Made by a program: the position numbers and the translations under genes. Positions 11,235 through 21,240 of a DNA stretch of 64,000 bases are shown here, piece after piece. The DNA is taken from contig CM046863.1 of assembly GCA_025617745.1 (NCBI GenBank), positions 4,846,160 through 4,910,159 of the forward strand. Direction: 5' to 3'. The DNA is from Heliocidaris erythrogramma. Taxonomy: Eukaryota; Echinodermata; Echinoidea; Camarodonta; Echinometridae. The notes below the pieces were generated by a model that was not told the origin of the DNA, ran no database searches, and was given only the letters and a program-made list of their open reading frames with translations. Position 1 is the stretch's first letter; every line of letters begins with the position of its first letter.

Positions 11235-11736
11235 GTTTACATGTAGTACATAGCATCGATGCTATGTTAGCATCAATGCCTTGTAAGTCTCGAAACTATT
11301 TCCATTGCGTTCAGACAGGCCATGATCTACTTGCTTCTATCACCCACTCGTGACTATTCATCACTCAGTCGCTGCCAAAACAATAATAACTGCGCCACAC
11401 ACGTTGACCCGAGTATAATTGGTATAAAACGCGCGGAAGTTTGTGCACATGGGGTCATATCATGCGAAGTTGCGAGTGAAGATAGCAGCGAGTGAAGCAG
11501 CGATTGCGTTCACATTACAAATAGTCACAAGCGCGGTGGGTGGTCTACCGCAAAGCATCGATGCTTTGTCGCTGGATCCAAACTCGCTGACAGAACAGTT
11601 TCGAAACCTAGCTCCAACTCGCTTCTATCTCGTGACTATGTGCGTTCAGACAACGTTTGGTCTTACAACTATCTGGTCATGACCAAAATAGTCTCGAAAC
11701 CTAGATAGCATCGATGCTATCGCTCTACGTGTGAAC
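11235..11736. mobile_element. MITE-like element carrying GCATCGATGC palindromes, copy 1
   Basis: The right end reads CTACGTGTGAAC (11725-11736). The left end is its inverted partner with two changes (GTTTACATGTAG, 11235-11246). Inside are several AGCATCGATGCT palindromes or near-copies (about 11262, 11558, 11706) and AGCGAGTGAAG-type repeats. A second copy lies at 58965-60563, and its ends match exactly (GTTCACACGTAG). The element interrupts the CT block of R copy 2. No coding sequence. The open frame at 11443 is not protein-like. Confidence 0.72.
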
Positions 11737-12252
11737 CCGCCTTATGTTGTCATTCACATCCAGCCACTGGCTGCCGCAACGAAATGAACCTTTCAGTTCA
11801 ATTCAATTTCTCTCCCTCTTTATTTATTCTCTCTCTCTCTCTCTCCCTCCCTCCCTCTCTCTTTCTTTATCACCACCCACTCTCTCTATCTTTATCTAGT
11901 TCTCTCTCCCTATCTCTCAATCTGTGTCCCTCACCTCTTTTCTCTTTACCCGTCACTAATTTTCATCTGACGTTCCTCTTCCACTTTATAATCATGTTGT
12001 ATATTTCTTTCATAAAGACCCATTTACGTTATGCTCCTTTACTTTTTTTTCTTTTTCAATCAACGGGGATAAAAGACAAAAGAAAGCAATAATATACGTT
12101 TCATTCTAAGTAAGCTTAGCTGATTTGTTTTAAATTGAAAGGAAAATACACACCGAATAAAATACATTAATACACAGCTCCTTTACTTCAGAGTAGCATG
12201 GTTAATTGCTGTCCTGTTAAATGCTCAGATAAAATGTTTTTTTCACACTTAA

Positions 12253-12645
12253 AGTGATTCGGTAACTTTGTAGAGGCTTGATAAAATCTCAGCTGCCTGG
12301 CCTTACATGCTATCGGTGTATGTAATGTGGTGTAAAAATGAAGCCCAAGGCGAAAAGCACTTCACAATCACCACATCCTTCACAAAAGTAAACATATGCA
12401 AGTGACTGGAAATGCCAGACTCATTTTCCCCCATAGACTCAGTGTTAGACTAAAGCGTGTGGCCATACACTTTCGTAAATGGGAGTATTCAGCCATAGAT
12501 ATCTTGATAATAGCATTATACATGTATATTTGAAAACCTTTCTATGCCTGGCTATTTATTTATCCTTCTGAACATCATCATACAAGACAGATATCAAAAT
12601 TCAACAATTCATTAAATCAAGCGTCCACAAAGTTTCCGAATGCCT
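12253..12645. mobile_element. TTAA-flanked MITE, about 390 bp
   Basis: TTAA stands at both ends (12249-12252 and 12646-12649). Inside it are imperfect inverted repeats: left AGTGATTCGGTAACTTTGT, right the complement of AGGCATTCGGAAACTTTGT. TTAA duplication is typical of piggyBac-type and Kolobok-type transposons. The region corresponding to R copy 1 lacks this insert. Single ends of the same family occur at 20391 (TTAAAGGCATTGAGTAACTT) and, inverted, near 29545-29557. Confidence 0.7.
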
Positions 12646-13902
12646 TTAAACCCTTTTGGCAAAATACGGTACAATGTTTTTTGACAATAGATACGCAGCG
12701 CAGCAAACATTACAAAGAAGTATGCGAGTTACCGTAAAGCGAAGCTTGTGCTGGAAATGTCAGGAACAATATAACCATGACCAAAAAAAAAACAACAACA
12801 ACACATTACTCTACTAACGTCATCATATATGAAGATCTTTACATATTTAGAGTAAGGAATTCATGAATAAGTGAGAGAGAGAGAGGGGCGGGGGAGGGGT
12901 GAGAGAGGGGCCGTGTAGTAGATAGGAAAAGAGTAGAAAGAGTGGCATTGGTATATCAGTTGATGCTACAGAATATATTGGTTACAATATGATTATTGAC
13001 AGTGTGAGAGTCATTGACTTGATTTTATTCTGCTATGAGTCTATAAGATTACAGATTACAGCTTATCATATAATGTACTACTAAAGCCGTTCTCACTAAA
13101 AATATGATTTATACATTGCTGTCCCCAGATATGCATGTATATACAAACAAAATTGTCATTACAATGTCTATGTAGATAAACTTGACTGACCTTGGAATGA
13201 CTAAAGCATTTCTACAGGTTATGAACTAATCTCCTCACAATTGAATTAGGAGCATACACATCAAGACCAACATGGGACGACATGATATCATTCTTTTCTA
13301 TACATGGTTTTGAGTAACGACCTTGGTATCCAAGTGTCAACCAGAAATGTTTACAAGTTGTATTTAGGAGCACAATTAGAATACATTTCAAAGCACGTGG
13401 TGAATCTATATTCAATGAACTACGAAACAAAAACACGGCATGGAAACACGGCATGTTGTAAATCAGTAAGATTACTATACAAACTGGTTTCAGTATTTAT
13501 ATTACATTCTCAAGGATCGATGGGTTAAATACAAATATGTCCTAAACATGTTAAATGAAATATTCCTCATGTATAGTTATATTTTGCATCTTATGTTCCG
13601 AAATATCTAAGCAATCCTTACGATGCTATTTACAACAGACATCCGATCAAAATACAAATATCATCTATACACATGGTGAAAAATACTATTTACAGATGTA
13701 TATAACCAGGGGCGAATTGGCCATAGCTAGTTTGGGGAGTTTTCCGTAAGGGCCGGTCAATACTTTGGTTTATAAAAAAGACAAGTCATAGCAAAAAAAA
13801 AACCGGAGCCGGTCAACAACACAAAAAATCTCACTCGAATTTTCGTCCCAGTCCGTTTTTGTGTATAAAATCATAAAACATATCATAAAATTGTTATACC
13901 TT

Positions 13903-14179
13903 ATAATAATAATAATACATTGCATTTATAATGCGCTTAATACAAATGTTTCTAAGCGCCGAAGTATTATTACCCCGGCTGTAGCTAGGCTACCGAATTC
14001 GGTGCTCACAGCATTTCAAGGAATAAATTCCTACCGGGTACCCATTTACTACACCTGGGAAGAGAGTGGCAAATGTAGATTAATGTCTTGCCAAAGGACA
14101 TTAGTGCCGCGGCGGGATTCGAACCGCAAACCATGAGATCCACAGTCCGGTGACGTATCCACTAGACCACGACACCTCT
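13903..14179 (-). mobile_element. tRNA-derived SINE, copy 1a
   Basis: Read on the minus strand, the right end starts with a tRNA-like head. It has a box A TGGTCTAGTGG (14169-14159) and a box B GGTTCGAATCC (14125-14115), the internal RNA polymerase III promoter. A conserved body follows, then a GCGC-bounded hairpin tail, ending in a TTATT microsatellite at 13903-13917. It is nearly identical to 23004-23293, so the family was recently active. It is an insertion in R copy 2: R copy 1 reads straight through at TACCTTATCATC (near 10227). It would be transcribed by Pol III and mobilised in trans by a LINE. Confidence 0.85.
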
Positions 14180-14224
14180 ATTATTTTATTATCTTACTGC
14201 TGAAGATACTCATTGACAACAACC

Positions 14225-14446
14225 AATAGACCGCTTCGGTAATGTATGCAAATTTTATGCATACCTTTCAAACAAAGATTGTTCTTGACAACTTGAAAGC
14301 TTGACATAGCAACAAATAATGTATGCAAACTGGATTCCAAGCATTGAGGCTCATTTATAAAAAGCAGGTTCATGGAATAGCTCGCCGCTAGGTGCTCAGA
14401 GAATATATGTGCATAAATTTTATATACATTACAGAAGCGGTCTATT
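14225..14446. mobile_element. Short MITE, about 220 bp
   Basis: Perfect terminal inverted repeat AATAGACCGCTTC at 14225-14237 and 14434-14446, extended imperfectly by GTAATGTATGCAAATTTTATG. R copy 1 has GACAACAACGAATTCAGTG at the matching place (about 10277), against GACAACAAC, then the insert, then CAGTG here. This confirms a discrete insertion. No coding potential; superfamily unknown. Confidence 0.75.
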
Positions 14447-14735
14447 CAGTGAGCACCAAAGGAATCAATTTTGGCAAATCAAACAAGTGGGTATACTTAT
14501 GTATCTTACAAATAAATGTACAAGCAACTACCAATAGGAGGTGATGCAAAGTGATATTGGTATTCCTATCCTTATGTAAGACATTTGCATTCAAGACAAA
14601 TAAACAAAGATCTAATAAGATATAAAGAAATATTCTAGTCTATACCCTTTTTCCAGTCTCAAAATCAAGCCTTAAATATACCAAAATGCGATTTCCACTT
14701 TTTTCCTCTCTCTTTAGTTGTTTCTCTGTGTGTGT

Positions 14736-15116
14736 TTTTTACAATTATTTTTGGCTTTCATTTTCTTTGTTTATTTTGTTTGTTTTGCTCTTGTTTTACT
14801 ATTTTTGTCGTTGTTGCTTTTTTTCTTAAGAGGTTCTTAAGAAACGATTAATTAACGGATTTTAGCTAGAATATACGTCTTTCAGGCGTTTCGCATGAAC
14901 CCGTATGCTTACCAAAACTAGTAAATAAGCAAAGAATAAATAAGAAAAAATACCAGATTTCAATTATACTCATGTATAATCGTCTGTAGTGCACAGTACA
15001 AACCATATAGGGTAAACAAACACAACGTAATCATGGTACTCTATGTTGAATATAACATTCAAAACCGCTTTATATTCATCACAAGATAACAAACTAGTAC
15101 TGAAATAGTTAGCCTA
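14736..15116. other. AT-rich spacer
   Basis: T-rich low-complexity DNA and no recognisable gene between R copy 2 and the next inverted-repeat element. Confidence 0.4.
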
Positions 15117-15125
15117 GCTAGAACC

Positions 15126-15386
15126 GGGTAACCTCGCTATTCATAAGGACGCTATTCATAAGGACCACTTATTCATAAGGACCGCTATCCATAACGCGGG
15201 ACTAAATGAATAGCGGTTTCTATGAATAGCAGTCCTTCTAAATAGCGAGCAAACCATAGACAAATTATCTCGTTATTCGTAAGGACGTCCTTTTATAAGG
15301 ACCACTATTCATAACTACTCATAAGGACCGCTATTAATAACGCGTGTTAAATTAATAGCGGTCCTTATGAATAACGAGCGGACCCC
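15126..15386. mobile_element. Foldback MITE built of CTATTCATAAGGAC, with 9-bp target duplication
   Basis: The interior consists largely of the word CTATTCATAAGGACCG, repeated directly on the left and inverted (CGGTCCTTATGAATA) on the right. The ends form an inverted pair (CTCGCTATTCATAAGGAC left; GTCCTTATGAATAACGAG right). The same 9 bases, GCTAGAACC, stand immediately outside both ends (15117-15125 and 15387-15395), a good candidate target-site duplication. An 8-9 bp duplication is typical of hAT-like or Mutator-like transposons, but no terminal signature proves either. Confidence 0.78.
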
Positions 15387-15395
15387 GCTAGAACC

Positions 15396-15753
15396 AGGGT
15401 TACATTGGTCAATGGAGTGTCTTGAGCACCTTACGTGGTGGAAATGGGAACTATAAGTATAAAAATACCAAATAGTATCATCATTATTATTATATAATGT
15501 ATTAGTTAACCTATGAGAGAATCACGGTTGATATTTCATATATCTATGTATTTATGCACGTCTTTCATGCATGATACCAGTTTGTGCTGAAAAAATCACG
15601 AGGATGGTCAATGATATTCCTGTATAGATTTATTCCTGACCTATTCCCGAGTATCAAAATATGATATAAGATATGAACCAAATGTAATATATTCATCTTG
15701 TGGGTTCGATAACAAAGTTAAGAAGCCCTCGTAGGTTTGCAACCTGTCATGAC
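15396..15753. other. 3' flank of the TRIM-like gene
   Basis: AT-rich non-coding DNA downstream of the minus-strand gene. It holds the candidate poly(A) signal described separately. Confidence 0.5.
15629..15634 (-). promoter_or_regulatory. Candidate poly(A) signal of the TRIM-like gene
   Basis: AATAAA on the minus strand, about 120 nt past the stop codon of the B-box gene. Position and exact hexamer are suitable; cleavage is not demonstrated. Confidence 0.45.
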
Positions 15754-17412
15754 TTACACACTGAAACTCTTCTTGTAGACAAAGAGCTTGTCTCCGTTAC
15801 AAGCTACAAGTTTACCATAAGGAGTTACGATGCATGGGCTAATGTGGGAATAGCGATCTGATCTCACACATTCCACGATCCTCCTTGTCTGGATGTTACC
15901 ATCACGTGACACCTGATCAACTGCGTATCTCCGCTCTTTATAGCAGTATGTAATGTAGAGAGTGTCTGTCAGTTTGTCAACATAACACCGTGCCAAGACC
16001 CACTCATTACACTGTATGACAGACTTCTCTTCTCCTGATCGTGAGATGACACTGAATCCATTCGTACCTGTCTTCACAATGATATCACCTGATGACAAGG
16101 CGTGTATCCTACCACGCACCTCCTTGTCCTGCATCGTTATAGTGTTCACTATCTTACCATCTTCAGGGTTGATGACGTAGACATTAGACTGACCGCACTG
16201 AGCAGCGAGGATCATCCCATCCCTGTCAACATCAACGTACACTTCAGTGTAATTAAGGTTAATCCTCGGTATGGTGATGTCTCTAATCACCTTCCATTGT
16301 ATGTCATAGAGAGTGATATATCCCTCCAATCTGTTACCCGTGGATAATCTTCTCCATTTGCCACATACTATCATGTTGCTGTCTATGGAGGCACATGATG
16401 TAATATACATGTTAGGATCTCCTTCAATGACTTTCTCTGTGTGTTCACTGCTGAGATTTGTAACATAACATGCCTTGTCTCTGCCGTCAGACACACATAT
16501 CTTATCATTACTGATCAAACCACGCATCCCTGGTCTATTTACTATCGATGGAATGTCGATTAACTTGACAAGCTCCCATTTGCTGATATAGCCATCAATC
16601 CTCGCGTAGTGTTCCTCACCTACTTCACCCTCGACAAACTTCACTCTCTGAACTTCTCCCTGTATTCGGTCAAGACAGTCAACAACATCTTGATGAACAT
16701 TAGCACTCAAACTCTCATCAAGTGATGCAATTACTTGAGGAGCTTCATTCACTAATGTTTTATCATCTTGTTTGATCCGTGTAATCTTGCAACCCATATT
16801 ATCCATAGTGCCGATAGCGCGCTGGTTTTTACTTTTAAGATCTTCTATCGTTTTGTCAACCACGTCTTTGATTGTCTTTGTCTCTGACATAATTTTAGTT
16901 TGGGTTTCTTCAATAATTTGTTGTTGCTGTTCTGCTTCTTCGTTACAAGTTTTGATCCGGTTGTCCCTCTTCTCGTTGATGATTCGTATTTCCTCATCCG
17001 CCTCCTTATTGATCAAACGAATCTTCTCCTGCTCTTTGTCTTTCACAGTCTTTAGTTTGCCCTCGTAGGTGGCGTTAACCTCATCATTGACTGACTGGAA
17101 ATGGTTACTTGTGGAAGTTGCACTGGACTCTATTTTAGTGTCAAGCGTTTGCAGCTGTTTCTTCATTTTCTTTATCTCTTCCAGTCTGTCTTCTAGCTTT
17201 CTCCTCATCTCCAAGATGACATCCTCGATGTCGTCTAGTTTACATGGTTTCTGGCCGTGATCTTTGGTGGCGCATGGATGGCAAATAGGGATTTCGTGCT
17301 TTTTACAGTAGAATTTGATTGGTTCCCCATGCTTGTCACATGACCATGTCATGTCATGACCTTTTCTGGCTCTCAGTTCAACCTGGTTATCTCTAGGAAA
17401 CCTGGACGCCAT
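15754..17412 (-). CDS. RING-less TRIM-like protein: B-box zinc finger, coiled coil, C-terminal propeller-like domain (552 aa)
   Basis: Probably a cytoplasmic scaffold or sensor of the tripartite-motif type. Without a RING it is unlikely to be a ubiquitin ligase by itself. Residues 25-57 form a type-2 B-box, with Cys25, His28, Cys36, His39, Cys44, Cys47 and His52 as zinc ligands and Cys57 as a possible last one. A long charged helical region at about 60-225 (LEDRLEEIKKMKKQLQTLD, IRIINEKRDN) is a coiled coil for dimerisation. From about 270 to the end, short beta-like repeats (VYVINPEDGKIVN, LFVYKKS) resemble the NHL/WD-like propellers of invertebrate TRIM proteins; this part is inferred. The ORF is one exon. 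On the minus strand a polypyrimidine-CAG acceptor (cut at 17445/17444) lies 32 nt before the ATG, so an upstream 5' exon is likely. A truncated paralogue lies 400 bp upstream. Confidence 0.85.
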   Translation of the reverse strand: MASRFPRDNQVELRARKGHDMTWSCDKHGEPIKFYCKKHEIPICHPCATKDHGQKPCKLDDIEDVILEMRRKLEDRLEEIKKMKKQLQTLDTKIESSATSTSNHFQSVNDEVNATYEGKLKTVKDKEQEKIRLINKEADEEIRIINEKRDNRIKTCNEEAEQQQQIIEETQTKIMSETKTIKDVVDKTIEDLKSKNQRAIGTMDNMGCKITRIKQDDKTLVNEAPQVIASLDESLSANVHQDVVDCLDRIQGEVQRVKFVEGEVGEEHYARIDGYISKWELVKLIDIPSIVNRPGMRGLISNDKICVSDGRDKACYVTNLSSEHTEKVIEGDPNMYITSCASIDSNMIVCGKWRRLSTGNRLEGYITLYDIQWKVIRDITIPRINLNYTEVYVDVDRDGMILAAQCGQSNVYVINPEDGKIVNTITMQDKEVRGRIHALSSGDIIVKTGTNGFSVISRSGEEKSVIQCNEWVLARCYVDKLTDTLYITYCYKERRYAVDQVSRDGNIQTRRIVECVRSDRYSHISPCIVTPYGKLVACNGDKLFVYKKSFSV

Positions 17413-17789
17413 CGTGTGTTGTATGATTTACATGAAACAGAAGTCTGCAAATAATGAATAAGAACAAATGTTACTTGGTTCATAGAACGCTTTTTAACGC
17501 AGTAAGACAAAAACAAACAAAAAACAATAAAACAGCACAAAAACAAAAACTGATAATGAAAGAGACTTATCCTTATACCAAAGGAAATAGGAAATGGGAG
17601 AGAAAGTAAAGTAGGATTTAAATTAACTAACTAAAGATCATTATAACGAAAATACTTTATATTTAGCTAGTAGACCACGGTATTCAGTTATTATATGCCT
17701 TTTTATTTCACCGTGTATGGCAAAGTATTATTACTGATTATATATTCATCGCACTCCATGTTAGACATTCAATAAATGGAGGATTACTT
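17413..17789. other. Spacer between the TRIM-like gene and its relic
   Basis: AT-rich; includes the candidate 3' splice site for the downstream gene (minus strand, 17445). No promoter element is recognised with confidence. Confidence 0.4.
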
Positions 17790-17994
17790 CGGAGGTGGCG
17801 TTAACCTCACCATTGACTGACTGACTGGTTACTTGTACATGTTGCACTGGACTTTATTTTGGTGTCAAGCGTTTGCAGCTGTTTCTTCATTTTCTTGATC
17901 TCTTCCAGTCTGTCTTCTAGCTTTCTCCTCATCTCCAAGATGACATATTCGATGTCGTTTAGTTCTCGCTCTTCCGGGAACCTGTACGCCATAA
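17790..17994 (-). pseudogene. Truncated, B-box-deleted copy of the TRIM-like gene
   Basis: Starts MAYRFPEERELN, then passes directly into DIEYVILEMRRKLEDRLEEI and LQTLDTKIKSSATCTSNQ, nearly identical to the coiled-coil start of the gene at 15754-17412. The roughly 50 residues holding the whole B-box are missing. Soon after CTSNQ the frame is lost, although homology continues in another frame (VN-EVNAT equivalent, 17790-17812). No C-terminal domain is present. This is a partial tandem duplicate with an internal deletion and a frameshift. Expression as a short coiled-coil peptide cannot be excluded. Confidence 0.8.
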
Positions 17995-18084
17995 TGAAGT
18001 ACAAATCCAGCGATTTACCTGCATCGTTATAGATTATGTAAATTAAATTAGAGAAGATCTCATTGAAACTTGGAGAGAAAGGAA

Positions 18085-18140
18085 ACTGATATTTTATTTA
18101 TATATTTTTTTTTTTTTTTTTTTTTTGGGGGGGGGGGATA
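18085..18140. repeat. Composite T(22)G(11) homopolymer tract
   Basis: T 18105-18126 passes directly into G 18127-18137. The same T-then-G junction occurs at 27416-27436, 52141-52158 and 63576-63601, and its complement at 8355-8377 and 60086-60107. Confidence 0.8.
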
Positions 18141-18207
18141 AGGCGAGAATGGGAGAAACGCAAACTGGGAAACATGGCCACACATGTGATATTCAGGCAT
18201 ACTATTA

Positions 18208-19800
18208 TATTATCTATTACTCTTGTGTTATAAATGTTTATAAGTATATCCTATTCTTAATTTAAGTTATGTACTTACAAATAGTTTGCAGAATTAATCT
18301 GTTGCGATGATAAATTATTTACAATCAGCAACCGATGTAGAACAGTATATTGCAGTGTACAGTTCGGTTGTATGCATTTGATAAGCATACGTACATTTAG
18401 TCTTTTGTATTTTGTATTGTTTTCTCTTGAAATATATTACTACTGATATATTAACAGTACTGATATATTAATAGTATTAATGTACTGAAAGTAATATAAC
18501 TTAACATGACGTGTAACTCACACTAAATAATAATTGTAGAGCGTTTCACAGTCTTCACTTATTTTAAAACGATCTATAGAGAAGGAAACTATTACATTAT
18601 TCAAATTACATTATCTTTTAATCCTGTGTTATAAATGTTTATAAATATAATTATCCTAGTCTTAATGTAAGATATGTACTTACAAATAGTTTGCAGGATA
18701 ATCTGTTGCGATGAGAAATTATTTACCATCAGCAAATGATGTAGAACAGTTTACTGCATGGTACAGTTTGGTTGTATGCATTTTGATAGACGGGGTGCAG
18801 TGCGTAGATCTATTGTGAAATAACGGGTATTTTCCAGCAACGCAATACATATGGATCGGTGCACAAACTAAACCAGGTACTAAAACCACAAAAATACCAG
18901 GTATTATGTAAATAATCCATTATTGGAAAATTAGAAGTTAAATGCGTTGTGTTAGCTTAGGTACGGAGTTTGCGTGTAAAAAAACCATATGAATTTGTTA
19001 ACCCCGATTTCTTCAGTCTATTTGACACATTAATTCTTGAAGCGAGTCTCTCTGAGTCGAGAGAGCAAAGTGTTACATGCATTGTCTTGGCAAAAGACGA
19101 TGGTGTCAGTGCTGGTACCCCAGTACATATCAATCCATAATATGCTGACCTCTCCACGGGACCAGCGAAATCATTTTATCTCACGAAGTCTTCTTTTTCC
19201 CTCATTTTTTAATTGAAACCATCTTTGCATTCTTGTTCTATCAAAGATCTGCTTGCAATCATTGCAAGCTCTTTTTTTCTACCTTACACACAACAAACAC
19301 ACACTTACCTTGATATGTAGTTGTAATCCACTGAATATATACACTAAGATGCACTAAATTCAGATTTGTACAAATCAAGAGAATGAACGCTCATGTGCCG
19401 TGATTGAAAATAAAGTATGATATAAATCGCGTGCGAAGCAGGCTTATGGTAGCACTTATAGCTCACAATATTTGCAGAGAGAAGTTAACATTATTTACAT
19501 AACGGGAGATTATATTGCTGATGGATACTTAGATTTGTCATTTTAATCAGGCATCATCTTTTCGATTTTTAACAATAGTGATACTTTGAACACATCAATT
19601 GATAAGAATGAATCAAGCTGAATCAAACTGGACGAATAGGCTTAAAATTGATAGTGTAAATATCGGATTCCTTTTTATGGTTATGGAATGACGTAGAAAT
19701 AAATAAATGCTAAATTGCAAGTATAATCATTTGATGTCTCTTGGGGACAAAGGCTACTGTTTATAAAAGCGTACTTTATTCTAGGTTTAAGCTGGTAGGT
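18208..19800 (+). repeat. S-family repeats: a 400-bp partial tandem duplication and downstream block
   Basis: 18208-18390 is repeated at about 18608-18790 (GTGTTATAAATGTTTATAA, GTACTTACAAATAGTTTGCA, CTGTTGCGATGA, TTGGTTGTATGCATTT), an offset of 400. The segment through 19000 aligns with 2395-2830. The segment 19100-19660 aligns with 51120-51700 (ACCAGCGAAATCA, CAATCATTGCAAGCTC, GATAAGAATGAATCAAGCTG). No shared reading frame was seen. This is a diverged long non-coding repeat or duplicated region. Confidence 0.55.
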
Positions 19801-20554
19801 GTAGTTCATCAATTTATGGAGCGCCAAATGTAATACCTCTCTTCTCCTAAAAATTATCCTAACTCTGTAACTAACATGAAATCATTTTTTAATTTTACTT
19901 CCGGGAGTGGATTCTTTTCGCGTATTACTTTTCTTTTTTTTTAAGAATTAAAAGCATTTATACAGATACGCATGACTTTACCAACGACTTGAATATGAAG
20001 TGCCAGAGAGGATGCTCAAAGTTTTCCTGACGTTTGTTATAATAAGAATGTTAATCTACATCTGCACAGTTCAACTTTAGTTGATGCAGTTAAATATGAT
20101 TGAGGATCCCATTCGGCTTGTCATATTTAAGTCATTCTTAAATTCATGTGTGACTTTACGAACAGCTTTATGAAACACTCCTAGCATTAACTTAATCCAC
20201 CTTTATGTGGCAAAGCGAGTTTAGAAAACGTTGATTAGGTTTTACAAGTTGTTGGTGCTTCACACTAATCCAAACAATATTTTCAACAAAATTATTTGAA
20301 ACAACTCACTGAAACCATATTCGAGCACCAGCCACTATTGATGCAACTACCCCCTCATTAATCTCTTAACGCGCAAATATGTACAGTACATTAAAGGCAT
20401 TGAGTAACTTTGTCGGAGATCAGAAAAAAAAAATCTGAATTAGCTCATGCTGCAATGATAATTAGAAACCTTTAGGTCAGTCGGGAATCGTATGACTTTT
20501 ACAGGTCAATTGCTGATTTCATTATCAAGATATTTATGATTTAAAATCGAAATT
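19801..20554. other. AT-rich interval with one orphan TTAA-MITE end
   Basis: No gene. TTAAAGGCATTGAGTAACTT at 20391-20410 matches the terminal repeat of the MITE at 12253-12645, but no partner end was found nearby. Confidence 0.45.
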
Positions 20555-20582
20555 TTATAAGCGTATGGCATGACGCTTATAA
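20555..20582. repeat. Short perfect hairpin
   Basis: TTATAAGCGT (20555-20564) and its exact complement ACGCTTATAA (20573-20582) flank an 8-base loop, exactly where an AT-rich region gives way to a CpG-rich one. Confidence 0.6.
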
Positions 20583-21240
20583 CTTGTGACGGTCGGCCTA
20601 CCTCCCTCTTTCGGCAAATGCACAGCGTAACGTCTATTTACATTGGCCTGCCGCTGTGGGGTGTAATGCTGACAGGGCTTGCAATACCAAGGATTGATAA
20701 CTCGGCAATACTATCGCGCGCGAGAGAAAGCTTGAGCGCTGGAGCTCATCCCGTGGGCCGGCAAGGGCCTAGCCTAGCCTAGCCTGTCCATCGCCTGGCC
20801 TGGCCGGCGGGCGGTCGCTGGGGTAGTCGCGACATCGTGTGTGAGGAGAATTACCAAATTTTGATTATTGCGTGGTAATCCTACATACATAAATAACAAA
20901 TGTTTTTGCCCGACAAGAAAGAAAGAGAAAGAGGAAACAAATGAAAAGGCATTTAAAAGGGGGAAGTGAAGGTCGCACATTTTGAAACATGGACGAAACA
21001 ACAATCCATACGATTAGCTCTATACTAGAGACGTACTAGACGTTGTGTAAGGGATCGGGAAGGAGGGGCTGGCCGGAGCTCGGAGGGAGAGAAAATGAGA
21101 GAGATCGGAGTGGAGGAAATACAGCCCTGTCGTCATTCACAATTATTGCCGTACGAGGCAGGGGCTGGTTTCAGAGCCCGCCACCGCGCGCGGAGTACGA
21201 ATGCCCGCAGGTCCAATAAATTTATTTCTCGCTCTCGAGG
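20583..21240. other. CpG-rich, GC-rich patch
   Basis: It stands out from AT-rich surroundings: CGCGCGCG near 20716, GGCCGGCGGGCGG near 20800, GGCCGGAGCTCGG near 21071, CCACCGCGCGCGG near 21180. It contains a small CCTAG tandem (20769-20785). No convincing protein frame is seen. It could be an unmethylated promoter-like region or a recently inserted GC-rich repeat. Confidence 0.4.

Larger units (their letters stand above)
10516..14735 (+). repeat. Long dispersed unit R, copy 2, with four insertions
   Basis: Directly follows copy 1 in the same orientation and carries the same ordered landmarks (core at 10586-10635, GGAACATGTATTAATTGTG at 10753, TTCACGGTTATCATCCCTGG at 10919, TATAACCAGGGGCG near 13701). 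It is about 1.3 kb longer. The excess is accounted for by the elements at 11235-11736, 12253-12645, 13903-14179 and 14225-14446. The two copies are thus a local tandem duplication of one roughly 2.9-kb unit, followed by independent transposon hits. No protein-coding content is recognised. Confidence 0.7.

Noticed and set aside
11443..11682. 79-codon open frame as a small gene
   Set aside because: It lies inside the CGATGC inverted-repeat element and is not maintained in the second copy, where the element is split.
14111..14179. A genuine tRNA gene on the minus strand
   Set aside because: Box A and box B are present, but the same head is joined to an identical body and (ATT)n tail at 23004-23293, and the site is an insertion in R copy 2. 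It is a SINE head, not a free tRNA gene.
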